From: a virus
Direction: 5' to 3' (one strand)
DNA length: 24,745 nt
IMG/VR virus record: IMGVR_UViG_3300046002_003702
Coordinates: 1 to 24,745 of that record
Shown: positions 1 to 7,546 of the stretch, piece by piece
Layout: each line of letters starts with the position of its first letter
Numbering within the stretch: position 1 is the stretch's first letter
Position numbers and translations under genes: made by a program
The notes under the pieces: generated by a model
Databases searched by the model: none
The model's input: only the letters and a program-made list of their open reading frames with translations
What the model was told of the DNA's origin: nothing

Positions 1-2
1 CC

Positions 3-77
3 GCGTACACAGCAGAGCGCTACCCACTTGCAGCCTCGATCATTTCAGGCACAGGTCTAAGCGCACCAACCTTCTAA
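3..77 (+). CDS. C-terminal end of upstream gene, possibly major capsid protein (partial)
   Basis: The frame starting at base 3 is open to a TAA at 75-77 and reads AYTAERYPLAASIISGTG then LSAPTF. The other two frames give less protein-like sequence. Its place directly before a strong stem-loop and the head-tail connector genes fits the end of a major capsid protein gene, and the residues look like a capsid C-terminus. With only 24 residues this identity is an inference from position. The gene is cut by the window edge. Confidence 0.5.
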   Translation, partial: AYTAERYPLAASIISGTGLSAPTF

Positions 78-97
78 ACGAAGGCACGCAACAAATT

Positions 98-140
98 GTG
101 CAGGGCGAGTGGCCCACCCCCCGAGTCACTCGCCCTGCAC
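98..140 (+). terminator. Stem-loop after the capsid-like gene; probable terminator or processing hairpin
   Basis: A perfect 14-bp inverted repeat (GTGCAGGGCGAGTG at 98-111, its complement at 127-140) encloses a 15-nt loop. It is GC-rich and is followed by TTCTAA, not a long T run. It lies between the capsid-like gene and the glycosyltransferase, where phages often reduce read-through from a highly expressed capsid gene. It could instead be an mRNA-stabilising hairpin. It also covers the first possible ATG (109) of the next frame, which argues against that start. Confidence 0.6.
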
Positions 141-159
141 TTCTAACAGGGGGAAACAA

Positions 160-843
160 ATGAAGACAGGACACAAAGTAACAATCGGCTCATGCGATCC
201 CGGATCCGTAAATGGATCCTTCGCTTTCAGATTAATACAGCTCGCTCAAGCAAGGAGCAGCAGACTAGGGCCATTCGTAAGAATTAAAGGCTCCGGACTT
301 TTATCCAAGCAACGCAACCGAGTGGTGAAACAATTTCTAGATAACACAGACAGCGACTGGCTTCTGATGTTGGACTCAGATGAACAGATCACCGTTCCAG
401 CATTTGACGCCTTGATCGACACAGCCCACGACAAAGACCGCCCAATCGTCGCAGGCCTTGTCTTTGCAGGATTTGGAGTGCCAGGCAAGCCTTACCCAAA
501 GCCAGTCCCCTGCATATTTCAGGACTCAGACAAGGGCTTCCTTCCACTTTACAAATATGACAAGAACGCAGTCTTCGAAATTGACGCAGCAGGAACCGGA
601 TGCATGCTCGTTCACCGCAGCGTTCTGGAGAAGATGCGCGAAGTCGCAGATCCAAATCAAGGAACCGACTGGTGCTGGTTCTGGGATGGGCCAGTAAATG
701 GAGATTGGATCGGCGAGGACTTATTATTCTGCCGAAGGGCAAAGGCGCTCGGATTTACGATCCACGTCAACACCGCCGCCATATTGCCGCACCAGAAGAG
801 CTTCTGGATGGAAGAGATTCATCATGATATTTGGAAAGATTAA
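160..843 (+). CDS. Glycosyltransferase, GT-A fold (GT2-like)
   Basis: This 227-residue protein looks like a GT-A glycosyltransferase, which moves a sugar from a nucleotide-sugar donor to an acceptor. The diagnostic segment is LLMLDSDEQ (about residues 68-76), where DSD (72-74) is the metal- and donor-binding DxD motif after a hydrophobic strand. A later GEDLLFCRRAKALG (about 193-206) is the usual acidic helix of the C-terminal half. I chose the ATG at 160 because AGGGGG precedes it at good spacing and the longer frame from 109 runs through the stem-loop. Its place between capsid and connector genes suggests it glycosylates a virion protein or is made with the structural proteins; the acceptor is unknown. 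Family call is fairly sure, role is inference. Confidence 0.75.
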   Translation: MKTGHKVTIGSCDPGSVNGSFAFRLIQLAQARSSRLGPFVRIKGSGLLSKQRNRVVKQFLDNTDSDWLLMLDSDEQITVPAFDALIDTAHDKDRPIVAGLVFAGFGVPGKPYPKPVPCIFQDSDKGFLPLYKYDKNAVFEIDAAGTGCMLVHRSVLEKMREVADPNQGTDWCWFWDGPVNGDWIGEDLLFCRRAKALGFTIHVNTAAILPHQKSFWMEEIHHDIWKD

Positions 844-949
844 GAAGACCCGGCGCAAGCCGGCAAAGGAAACAGCAACCGCCGATCCCAAACTAGAACG
901 CGCAATGCTGCCGAAACCGGAAAGAAGGACGAAGCGTGGCCCTAACTAA
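824..949 (+). CDS. Small very basic protein of unknown function
   Basis: A 41-residue frame starts at ATG 824 inside the end of the glycosyltransferase gene and ends inside the start of the connector gene, so it fills the only gap between them. It opens MIFGKIKKTRRKPAKE and stays rich in Lys and Arg, with no membrane segment. GGAAGAG lies upstream at plausible spacing. The tight overlap with both neighbours favours a real, translationally coupled gene. I do not recognise the family. Short basic proteins occur at this point in other actinophage head operons, but length and composition alone cannot prove coding. Confidence 0.45.
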   Translation: MIFGKIKKTRRKPAKETATADPKLERAMLPKPERRTKRGPN

Positions 950-1544
950 TGCCTATTGCACCCTGGCCGAATTAAAGGCCTCGCTTGCGATCACAGATGC
1001 CGTAGACGACACCCCACTCGAAGCAGCGATCACAGCAACCAGCCGCATGATTGACGATTACACCGGCCGCTTCTTTTATCGCAATGGAACGACGCAATCA
1101 CCAGTGGCCCGTTATTACACCCCCCTCGATCCCTGGACGATGAACATGGACGATAACGTTTCGATCACCGAAGTCGCCACAGACGATAACTTCAACCAGA
1201 CATGGGATACCGTCTGGGGAACCAGCGACTTCATGCTTGAGCCAGTAAACAACCCACAGCGCGGATGGCCAGTCAACCGCATCCTTGCAATCGGCCGATA
1301 CGTTTGGCCTTATTATTTGCCACAGGCATGCCGAATCACCGGCGTCTGGGGATGGAACGCAGTACCAGCAGAGATCAACATGGCAACCTTGATCCAAGCA
1401 GCTCGATTATTTACACGCCGCCAGTCGCCATTTGGAATCGCAGGAAGCCCGGACTTAGGCACAGTGCGCCTCACAGCCAAACTAGACGCAGACGTTGAAG
1501 CCTTGCTTCGACCATTCCGCAAGAACAATGGGCTGGCTAAATAA
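936..1544 (+). CDS. Head-tail connector protein (HK97 gp6-like adaptor)
   Basis: This 202-residue protein resembles the adaptor that sits under the portal ring and starts the head-tail neck. The N-terminal part has the typical layout: a short lead, CTLAELKASLAITDAVDD, then a helix with AAITATSRMIDDYTGRFF (about residues 30-47), the 'I..YTGR.F' helix common in gp6-like connectors. Strand-rich sequence follows, then a helical C-terminus. The start is GTG at 936 with GAAGGA six bases upstream. It stops at 1544 in a TAATG overlap with the next gene. Order (capsid, connector, tail completion, tail tube) supports the call. Confidence 0.75.
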   Translation: MALTNAYCTLAELKASLAITDAVDDTPLEAAITATSRMIDDYTGRFFYRNGTTQSPVARYYTPLDPWTMNMDDNVSITEVATDDNFNQTWDTVWGTSDFMLEPVNNPQRGWPVNRILAIGRYVWPYYLPQACRITGVWGWNAVPAEINMATLIQAARLFTRRQSPFGIAGSPDLGTVRLTAKLDADVEALLRPFRKNNGLAK

Positions 1545-1948
1545 TGCCGATGCAACCAAGCCAGGTGCGAGATGCACTCAAGACAAGACTTCAAACCATC
1601 TCAGGCCTTCGCGCCTACGATGTGATCCCAGAACCAGTAACACCGCCATGCGCGATCGTGGGCCAGCTCGACTTCACATTCGACATCGATAACGCCCGGG
1701 GATTAGACCAAGCAAACGTCGATATTTATGTGATCGTCCAGCGCTTCTCAGAGCGAGCAGGCCAGGACAAGCTCGATGGATACCTTGCAGGCACAGGAGC
1801 AACATCCATCAAAGCAGCGATAGAGGCAGATAGAACGCTCGGCGGAACATGCCAGACATTGCGAGTGATTGGCGCAGAGTCCGGAACATACGACTCGCAA
1901 TCGAACACATTCCTCTCTTACCGATACCGCTTAACAATCTACGGATAA
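1544..1948 (+). CDS. Tail terminator / head-tail joining protein
   Basis: A 134-residue protein coupled to the connector by TAATG. It has the form of small neck or tail-terminator proteins: an N-terminal helix (QVRDALKTRLQTI), a strand with IVGQLDFTFDIDNARGLD, a strand VDIYVIVQRFSE, and a helical LDGYLAGTGATSIKAAIE segment (about residues 79-96). These proteins cap the growing tail tube and join it to the head. Position between connector and tail-tube genes agrees. It could instead be a head-closure (stopper) protein, since no separate stopper gene is evident here. Confidence 0.6.
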   Translation: MPMQPSQVRDALKTRLQTISGLRAYDVIPEPVTPPCAIVGQLDFTFDIDNARGLDQANVDIYVIVQRFSERAGQDKLDGYLAGTGATSIKAAIEADRTLGGTCQTLRVIGAESGTYDSQSNTFLSYRYRLTIYG

Positions 1949-1957
1949 GGAACCGAC

Positions 1958-2149
1958 ATGACATACACAGTAACCTCAAAGCGAGAAGTCTGCGGCAAGA
2001 CCACAGGCGACACAATCACCGCAAAAGAATTGCAAGATGCAGGAGTCAGCGCAGAAACTCTGATCGCCGGCAACCACATCAAAGCAAGCAACACAGCACC
2101 ACAAATCCCATCCATCAAAACAGAAACAGAAGAAGGAGCGACAAAATAA
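1958..2149 (+). CDS. Small protein of unknown function, head-tail region
   Basis: A 63-residue protein with AAGGAA upstream of its ATG and a TAATG overlap with the tail-tube gene that follows. It begins MTYTVTSKREVCGKTTGDTI. ITAKELQDAGVSAETLIAGN (about 19-38) looks like a small helix-turn-helix-like or lid element, and the C-terminus is polar and probably disordered. I recognise no family for certain. Small proteins of similar design occur before the major tail protein in other siphoviruses and are unassigned there too. Confidence 0.65.
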   Translation: MTYTVTSKREVCGKTTGDTITAKELQDAGVSAETLIAGNHIKASNTAPQIPSIKTETEEGATK

Positions 2150-2559
2150 TGCCTCGCATAGTTCTCACTAACGCATTTATCTCCGTCGGCGGAGTGGATC
2201 TGAGCGATTTGGTCGCATCAGTAACACTCTCGGAAACATTCGACGTCGTCGAAACCACCGCATTCTCATCAACAGCCGCAAAGACACGTGTGGCTGGATT
2301 AGAAGACAATTCAATCACCCTGGAATTTCACCAGGACTACGCAACCAGCGAAGTGGAGCAGACAATCTATCCACTTCTCGGAACACCAGCAGCAGTGATC
2401 GTCAAGCCAAACGGCTCCGCCACTGGCGCATTCAATCCAAGTTATACCTGCTCTGCTATTATTTCAGAGTGGACTCCGATCAACGGATCCGTCGGTGAAT
2501 TGGCAACAGCAAGTGTGACTTGGCCAGTAACCGGAGCAATCACAAAGGCGGTCGTATAA
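2149..2559 (+). CDS. Tail tube protein, paralogue A
   Basis: This 136-residue protein is one of two adjacent, clearly related tail proteins. It contains the core EFHQDYAT...EVEQTIYPLLGT and the C-terminal block SEWTPINGSVGELATASVTW shared with the next gene; a hand alignment gives about two-thirds identity. The beta-rich composition, the size and the position directly before the tail assembly chaperones are those of a siphovirus major tail (tube) protein. It starts in a TAATG overlap. Compared with paralogue B it has one extra residue near 42 and a different surface loop around 87-95. Confidence 0.7.
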   Translation: MPRIVLTNAFISVGGVDLSDLVASVTLSETFDVVETTAFSSTAAKTRVAGLEDNSITLEFHQDYATSEVEQTIYPLLGTPAAVIVKPNGSATGAFNPSYTCSAIISEWTPINGSVGELATASVTWPVTGAITKAVV

Positions 2560-2966
2560 TGCCAAGACTTGTACTAACAAACGCATCCGTTGTATTTGGA
2601 AGCACCGATCTCTCGGATTATATTTCGAGCATCTCTCTAAATTCAACATTTGATATCGTCGAAACCACTGCATTCGGAAACACCGCAAAGACACGTGTGG
2701 CCGGACTTGCAGACAATTCTGTGACGTTTGAATTTCACCAGGACTATGCAACAGGAGAAGTAGAACAAACAATCTATCCACTTCTCGGAACAGCAGTCAG
2801 CGTGGTAGCAAAGCCAGTCGCAGGAACAACAACATCAATCAATCCACAATACGCATTCTCGGCGCTTGTTTCAGAATGGACTCCGATCAACGGATCCGTC
2901 GGTGAATTAGCGACAGCAAGTGTAACTTGGCCGATCTCCGGCGCAATTACGAAGACAACAACCTAA
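2559..2966 (+). CDS. Tail tube protein, paralogue B
   Basis: A 135-residue paralogue of the preceding gene, also begun by a TAATG overlap. Both start MPR(I/L)VLTNA and share EVEQTIYPLLGT and SEWTPINGSVGELATASVTW. Matching DNA survives too, for example around 2470-2500 and 2876-2906, so the copies are fairly recent or still exchange sequence. Either could be the main tube subunit, with the other a minor ring or decoration. A short gap with AGGGGGAAAAG then leads to the chaperone gene. Confidence 0.7.
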   Translation: MPRLVLTNASVVFGSTDLSDYISSISLNSTFDIVETTAFGNTAKTRVAGLADNSVTFEFHQDYATGEVEQTIYPLLGTAVSVVAKPVAGTTTSINPQYAFSALVSEWTPINGSVGELATASVTWPISGAITKTTT

Positions 2967-2984
2967 AGAAAGTAGGGGGAAAAG

Positions 2985-3263
2985 ATGGATGGATTAAATA
3001 TCAAAGTCAAGACGACTGATGGCGTGGAAAAAACGTTCTCATTGCGTCCACGCATCATCGTCGACTTTGAACAGAAGTACGGCAAAGGCCTAGCCAAACT
3101 TATCGGCGAAGAGCAGAAGCTCGAACATATCTATTATCTCGGGTGGCTTGCACTTAGATCCAACGGAGTCGTAGTCAAACCCTTCGGCCCGGACTTCTTA
3201 GATACGCTCGAAGGAGTGCAACTAGATACAGACCCAAATTCCGAATCCACAGAGATAGCCTGA
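2985..3263 (+). CDS. Tail assembly chaperone G (unshifted product)
   Basis: A 92-residue protein preceded by AGGGGGAAAAG. It has the composition of siphovirus tail assembly chaperone G: an N-terminal beta segment, then helices with FEQKYGKGLAKLIGEEQKLE (about residues 28-47) and HIYYLGWLALR. These proteins bind the tape measure during tail assembly and are not kept in the virion. Position between tail tube and tape measure is diagnostic. The C-terminal tail after the slippery site (SESTEIA) is short and polar, as in the unshifted form of this family. A longer product arises by -1 frameshift. Confidence 0.8.
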   Translation: MDGLNIKVKTTDGVEKTFSLRPRIIVDFEQKYGKGLAKLIGEEQKLEHIYYLGWLALRSNGVVVKPFGPDFLDTLEGVQLDTDPNSESTEIA

Positions 3264-3400
3264 CCTATTCAATAGCAGCAGTTTCTGTGGAAACAGGACT
3301 AGATCCGATTTCATTATTGGATGCACCAGATGGCATCCTTGAAGCGATCGTGATTTATCTTAAAGAGAAAGCAAAGGCGGCAAACAAACATGGCAAATGA
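2985..3400 (+). CDS. Tail assembly chaperone G-T fusion made by -1 ribosomal frameshift
   Basis: After codon 85 (AAT, 3237-3239) a -1 slip at CCCAAAT continues in the frame starting at 3239 and adds 53 residues, giving 138 in all. The added part includes SLTYSIAAVSVETGLDP, SLLDAPDGILEAIVIYLK and a basic end. This is the T-like helical domain expected from the family, and it has no start codon or ribosome site of its own. In lambda and many other siphoviruses the same -1 shift sets the G to G-T ratio needed for tail assembly. The T part ends inside the start of the next gene. The shift is inferred from the frame, heptamer and family pattern. Confidence 0.8.
3233..3239 (+). promoter_or_regulatory. 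-1 frameshift slippery heptamer CCCAAAT
   Basis: The zero-frame codons are GAC CCA AAT, so the heptamer is C CCA AAT, a correct X XXY YYZ phase. After a -1 slip the pairing becomes CCC and AAA, and the next codon is TTC at 3239. The downstream frame is open to 3400 and encodes the T-like domain. I did not identify a clear pseudoknot downstream by eye. Confidence 0.75.
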
Positions 3401-3941
3401 CGTCGTAGTAATTAACGGCATCAAAGAAACCACCGCCGCCTTGAAGAAGTTCGACAAGGACGCAGCTCGTCGCCTGACCAAAGTAATCAACGACGAGCTG
3501 CGTCGGGCCGAAGGCGATGCCAAAGACCAGATCCCAGACAAGCCCCCCATGAGTGGATGGCGCACAGTGGCAGCAACGAAGCCCCGAAAGGGCGTCAGAG
3601 GTGGCCAGGGCTGGCCAGCATGGGATCCGCAAGCCATTCGCCAGGGAATCGTTAAAACTCGTACAGAAGGGCGCGTGAGGTCGGATTACACCACCAGCGC
3701 CGGCGCACTCTTCAACAAGACCGCCTCGGGCGTTATATTCGAAGTAGCAGGACGCAGGACACCAGGGCAAGGAACAGGACGCCAGCTCATCAACGTCATG
3801 AATGACCGCTTCCGCAAAGCCAGCCGAGGAATATGGGCCGTCATTGATCGCGATCGCCCCAGGATTTATGCCAATATTAGAGCCGCAATGAATGACGCAG
3901 AGAAGACCCTGCAAGCCAATCTAAATAAAGAGAAGGGATAA
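3390..3941 (+). CDS. HK97 gp10-like tail completion / minor tail protein
   Basis: This 183-residue protein begins VVVINGIKETTAALKKFDKD, the usual start of the HK97 gp10-like family, whose members act at the neck or tail end. The central part is basic and glycine-rich, and the C-terminal half has alternating helices (RQLINVMNDRFRKASRG, IRAAMNDAEKTLQANLNKE). It overlaps the end of the G-T frame by 11 bases, and only a weak purine stretch precedes its ATG, so translation may be coupled to the frameshifted product. A gp10-like gene between chaperone and tape measure is an unusual order; it normally precedes the tail tube. Confidence 0.55.
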   Translation: MANDVVVINGIKETTAALKKFDKDAARRLTKVINDELRRAEGDAKDQIPDKPPMSGWRTVAATKPRKGVRGGQGWPAWDPQAIRQGIVKTRTEGRVRSDYTTSAGALFNKTASGVIFEVAGRRTPGQGTGRQLINVMNDRFRKASRGIWAVIDRDRPRIYANIRAAMNDAEKTLQANLNKEKG

Positions 3942-3947
3942 CCGAGC

Positions 3948-6278
3948 ATGGCAATAGGCGCAGTAACCGCCCGGATTATCACCCAATACTCAGACAAGGG
4001 CAGCAAGGCAGCAAGCCGCGATATCAACAAGCTCGGAAAATCTTTCGACAAATTCGCAGGCAAGGTAGGCAAGGCGTTCGGCATAGCAGCAGCAGCCAGC
4101 GCCGCATTCGCAATCAAGATCGGCACAGATGCCGTCAAGGGCGCGATGGCAGACCAGAAACAGCAAGTCGCTCTCGCAACTGCGCTACGCAATACAACAG
4201 GAGCAACAAACGAAGCGATTGCTGCCACAGTCAAATACCTAGATGCTAAAGAATTATCAGTGGGCGTAGACAATGAAGAATTGATTCCATCTCTTCAAAC
4301 TTTGGTACAAGCAACCAAAGACGTCACGCAAGCGCAGATACTACAAAATCTTGCCCTGGATATTTCTGCCGGAACCGGTAAAAATTTAGAAGCGGTTTCA
4401 CTTGCACTCGCCAAAGCACTCGGCGGCAACGTTGGCGCACTTACCAGACTCGGCGTCCCACTTGATGCAGCAGCAGTAAAGTCCAAAGACCTCAATGCAA
4501 TCCTGCTATCACTTGGCGAAACTTTTGCAGGGCAGGCAGGCAAACGCGCTGAAACCTTCGAATTTAGAATGATGCGTTTACAGTTAGCCTTTAACCAAGT
4601 CCTCGATCAACTGGGATACGCATTCATTCCAGTCTTGGAGAACTTCGCTCAAATTTTAATGACGAAAGTTATTCCGGCGGTTCAAACATTCATAAATGAG
4701 AATGGAGAGAAACTTGTCGGGGCTTTAAGTCAAGCGCTCAAAGCGATCCTCGGCTTTGGATTCACTCTCTTTAAAATATTTTCATTCGTAGCAAAGAATA
4801 AAACAATCTTTCTATCACTCGGCGCGATATTTGCAGCAACCTTCGTAGCAGCCAAAGTGATCGCATTCGTTACAGCGATACAGGCACTGGTCAAGGCTTA
4901 TCAAGCAATCCGAGCCGCCGCACTTGCAGCAGCAGCAGCGCAGGCAGTGGCAACAGGCGGCCTTTCATTAGCAGCCGCAGCCGCCGGCCTTGCCGCATTC
5001 ACTCTGACACTTGGCGGCCTTTATGTTGCAACCAGAACTGCTAATAGTCAGATGTCAAAACTAGAAACCACCGGCGAGGATTTAGAATTTACATTTGATG
5101 GATTAGATAAAAGCACCGATGGCTTTATGAAAGAACTAGGTGGCCTCAATATCAATCTGGGCAAAGTAGGAAAGTCTACGAAGGCCGTCACAGCCGCAGA
5201 CCTCAAACTTATTCAGACACAGAAGGCGCTGGCAAAATTGCGCAAATTAGGTGTCACGCCAACCACAGAAACAGATCCGATCCAGCTCGAAGCAGCGCGC
5301 CTGAACCTTGTAAAGCAAGCAAACGTTCAAGAAGCAGCACGCGTCCAGGCAATCCTTGAAAATCTATCAGCGCAACTCAAGGCAAACGAAGCAATTAAGC
5401 GATACACAGACCTGCTCGGCGTTGTTGCAGATTCCAGAATTTCACCAGAAGAAGTAATCGTCCTATCCCAGAAGTGGGGCATTAGCAAAGAAGCAGTGGT
5501 CGCATACACCAGCGCAATCTTCGCAGTCAACGACGGCAAGATCACCACAAAGGAAGTCGACGCACTCGCAGCGCAATGGGGCGTCACAAAGGGGCAGGCG
5601 CAGGTTTATCTAGATTTCTTCTCAGCCCTTAACGACGGCAAACTTTCAGATGAAGAGATAAACAAGCTCGCAACCAAGTGGGGGCTAACAAACAAAGAAG
5701 TCGCCGATTACGCAAAGAAAATAGCAGACGGCGTCACGCCTTCTGCACTTTGGCCTACACCGGGCAATCAGGCAGAGAAGTCATGGAAGGACGCGCTCGC
5801 AGCTCTCAACGCCTACGTTGCAGCTTCAGGCGCAAAGATCGCAGCACCGACCGTTCCAGCGCCAGTACCAGGCACGCCGCTACCGCCAGGATTCACCCCC
5901 GTCATACCTTCAACACCAGGGGCGAAGAAGCCAGGAGAGCCAGGCTTTATCGGGCCAGTCGCTCCGAAGGCAACGCCAGCACCGACACCAGCGCCGCAGA
6001 CACAGTCAGATATTCAACGATTCCTCACGAGTAGAGGCTTGATCGCGATGGCCACCGGCGGCATCGTTACCAGCCCCACAGCAGCGCTGATCGGCGAAGC
6101 AGGGCCAGAGGCCGTCATTCCACTCGACCGCATGGGATCGATGGGCGGATCTACGATCAACATCGTTGTAAACGGCAGCGTGACAAGCGAAGGCGATCTC
6201 GTGAATTCAATTCGCAACGCCATCCTGCAAGGCCAGAATAACGGCCAGGCGATCACGAAGACAGCGATCCAACTCTAA
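3948..6278 (+). CDS. Tail tape measure protein
   Basis: At 776 residues this is the longest gene here; it sets tail length and passes to the tip with the DNA. The N-terminus has a coiled, Ala-rich form (KLGKSFDKFAGKVGKAFG). Residues about 260-365 hold strongly hydrophobic helices (FGFTLFKIFSFVAKNKTIF, then a long Ala-rich stretch), the membrane-active centre typical of tape measures. Residues 495-596 hold three 34-residue repeats with half-EF-hand loops. A Pro/Ala-rich linker (about 635-685) leads to TALIGEAGPEAVIPL-type sequence (TAALIGEAGPEAVIPLDRM), a common tape-measure end. No lysozyme or peptidase domain was seen. It ends in a TAATG overlap. Confidence 0.9.
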   Translation: MAIGAVTARIITQYSDKGSKAASRDINKLGKSFDKFAGKVGKAFGIAAAASAAFAIKIGTDAVKGAMADQKQQVALATALRNTTGATNEAIAATVKYLDAKELSVGVDNEELIPSLQTLVQATKDVTQAQILQNLALDISAGTGKNLEAVSLALAKALGGNVGALTRLGVPLDAAAVKSKDLNAILLSLGETFAGQAGKRAETFEFRMMRLQLAFNQVLDQLGYAFIPVLENFAQILMTKVIPAVQTFINENGEKLVGALSQALKAILGFGFTLFKIFSFVAKNKTIFLSLGAIFAATFVAAKVIAFVTAIQALVKAYQAIRAAALAAAAAQAVATGGLSLAAAAAGLAAFTLTLGGLYVATRTANSQMSKLETTGEDLEFTFDGLDKSTDGFMKELGGLNINLGKVGKSTKAVTAADLKLIQTQKALAKLRKLGVTPTTETDPIQLEAARLNLVKQANVQEAARVQAILENLSAQLKANEAIKRYTDLLGVVADSRISPEEVIVLSQKWGISKEAVVAYTSAIFAVNDGKITTKEVDALAAQWGVTKGQAQVYLDFFSALNDGKLSDEEINKLATKWGLTNKEVADYAKKIADGVTPSALWPTPGNQAEKSWKDALAALNAYVAASGAKIAAPTVPAPVPGTPLPPGFTPVIPSTPGAKKPGEPGFIGPVAPKATPAPTPAPQTQSDIQRFLTSRGLIAMATGGIVTSPTAALIGEAGPEAVIPLDRMGSMGGSTINIVVNGSVTSEGDLVNSIRNAILQGQNNGQAITKTAIQL
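5430..5735 (+). repeat. Three tandem 34-residue repeats inside the tape measure
   Basis: Repeats start at residues D495, D529 and D563, exactly 34 residues (102 bases) apart. The shared pattern is D-[SG]-[RK]-[IL]-[ST]-x-x-E-[VI]-x-x-L-x-x-[QK]-W-G, with Trp at 510, 544 and 578. The first part matches the second half of an EF-hand loop (D-G-x-[IL]-x-x-x-E), while the acidic residues expected at loop positions 1 and 3 are missing. A degenerate fourth DG follows near residue 594. Confidence 0.8.
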
Positions 6279-7534
6279 TGGCAGGCATTCCGCAGCTCGG
6301 AGCCACGATCGACTTCACAAACGGCCCGGCATTTATTTCTAGCGCCTTCACACTTGACGATCCAGTGAAGGGCCTACTAGGAACAGGGCAACTCGCAGAC
6401 GCCGATGACTCGGTCGACATTTCCAGCATTATCCTGCGCTCATCGATTCGAAGAGGGCGCAACCGCATCCTGAATAAATTCGAAGCAGGAACGGCCGTCG
6501 TCGAGATCAAGGACGAAACAGGCGACTGGAACCCGGCCAATACAGCAGGGCCATACTTCGGCAAGCTCGTACCCTTGCGCAAAATAAGAATCTTCGCAGA
6601 TTACGAAGGCGTCCGTTATTATCTTTTCTCAGGCTTTATCACCAGCTATGACACCACATTCGCGATCGGAACCGATGAAGTTTCTAGAGTGATCCTGCAA
6701 TGCGTCGATGGCTTCCGCCTTCTCAATAACGCAGCGATCAGCACAGTGCCAGATACCGGAGCCGGGCAACTAAGCGGAACGCGCATCAATAAACTGCTCG
6801 ACGTCGTCGATTGGCCACTTTCACAAAGAGATATCAACGCCGGCGATAGCACCATGCAGGCAGATCCAGGAACAGCAGATAGAACCGTCCTTGAAGCGAT
6901 TCAGACGGTAGAAAATAGCGAATTCGGTGGCTTCTTCCTAGACGCCGAAGGAAATGCAACCTTCTATTCAAGAACCACAGTCAGCCAATACGCAGACTCA
7001 ACACCGACAGTTTTCAGCGACGACGGCACAGGAATCGGATACGCCCAGATTGACCTAGCCTTCGATGACACCTTGATCGTAAATAACGTTTCAGTCCAAA
7101 GGCTAAATGGCACGAATCAAGTGGTCAGCGACCAGACGTCGATCGATAACTATTTCATTCACTCAGGAGCAAGAACCGGCATTCTTGTGCAGACAGATAC
7201 AGAGGCGCTGAATCAGGCGACGATGATCTTGGAATCACGCAAAGACGCAACCCTACGCATCGACTCCATGACCCTGAACCTTGTCGACGACGGCCAGGAA
7301 GCAAGAAACATCGCAGGCCTTGATCTGGAGATATTCGACCTCGTCAACATCACGAAGGCGATGCCAGGATCGACATCGATCACCAGAGAATTATTCGTGC
7401 AAGGCATGCAGCACGACATAACAAGGACAACTTTCACCACTAAGATACTGACAAGCGAACCGATCATCCAGGCGTTTATTCTAGACAGCACAGTGCAAGG
7501 CATTCTGGACGTCGCAGGCGTCTTAAGTTACTAA
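6278..7534 (+). CDS. Minor tail protein (distal tail / baseplate hub type)
   Basis: A 418-residue protein joined to the tape measure by TAATG. It is beta-rich. ILRSSIRRGRNRILNKFEAG (about residues 51-70) followed by a strand and DETGDWNPANTAGPYFGKL (about 79-97) is the pattern found in actinophage minor tail proteins at this site. The C-terminal part (about 330-418) has the alternating strands expected for a hub domain. It probably builds the tail tip that carries the fibres encoded next. No peptidase or lysozyme motif was seen. It is followed by a short gap with AAGGAGATATC before the next ATG. Confidence 0.75.
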   Translation: MAGIPQLGATIDFTNGPAFISSAFTLDDPVKGLLGTGQLADADDSVDISSIILRSSIRRGRNRILNKFEAGTAVVEIKDETGDWNPANTAGPYFGKLVPLRKIRIFADYEGVRYYLFSGFITSYDTTFAIGTDEVSRVILQCVDGFRLLNNAAISTVPDTGAGQLSGTRINKLLDVVDWPLSQRDINAGDSTMQADPGTADRTVLEAIQTVENSEFGGFFLDAEGNATFYSRTTVSQYADSTPTVFSDDGTGIGYAQIDLAFDDTLIVNNVSVQRLNGTNQVVSDQTSIDNYFIHSGARTGILVQTDTEALNQATMILESRKDATLRIDSMTLNLVDDGQEARNIAGLDLEIFDLVNITKAMPGSTSITRELFVQGMQHDITRTTFTTKILTSEPIIQAFILDSTVQGILDVAGVLSY

Positions 7535-7546
7535 CAAGGAGATATC

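Noticed and set aside
5678-6034. 118-residue + frame within the tape measure gene
   Set aside because: Composition is Arg/Ser-rich shadow of the Pro/Ala-rich linker; no ribosome site; the tape measure frame explains the DNA.
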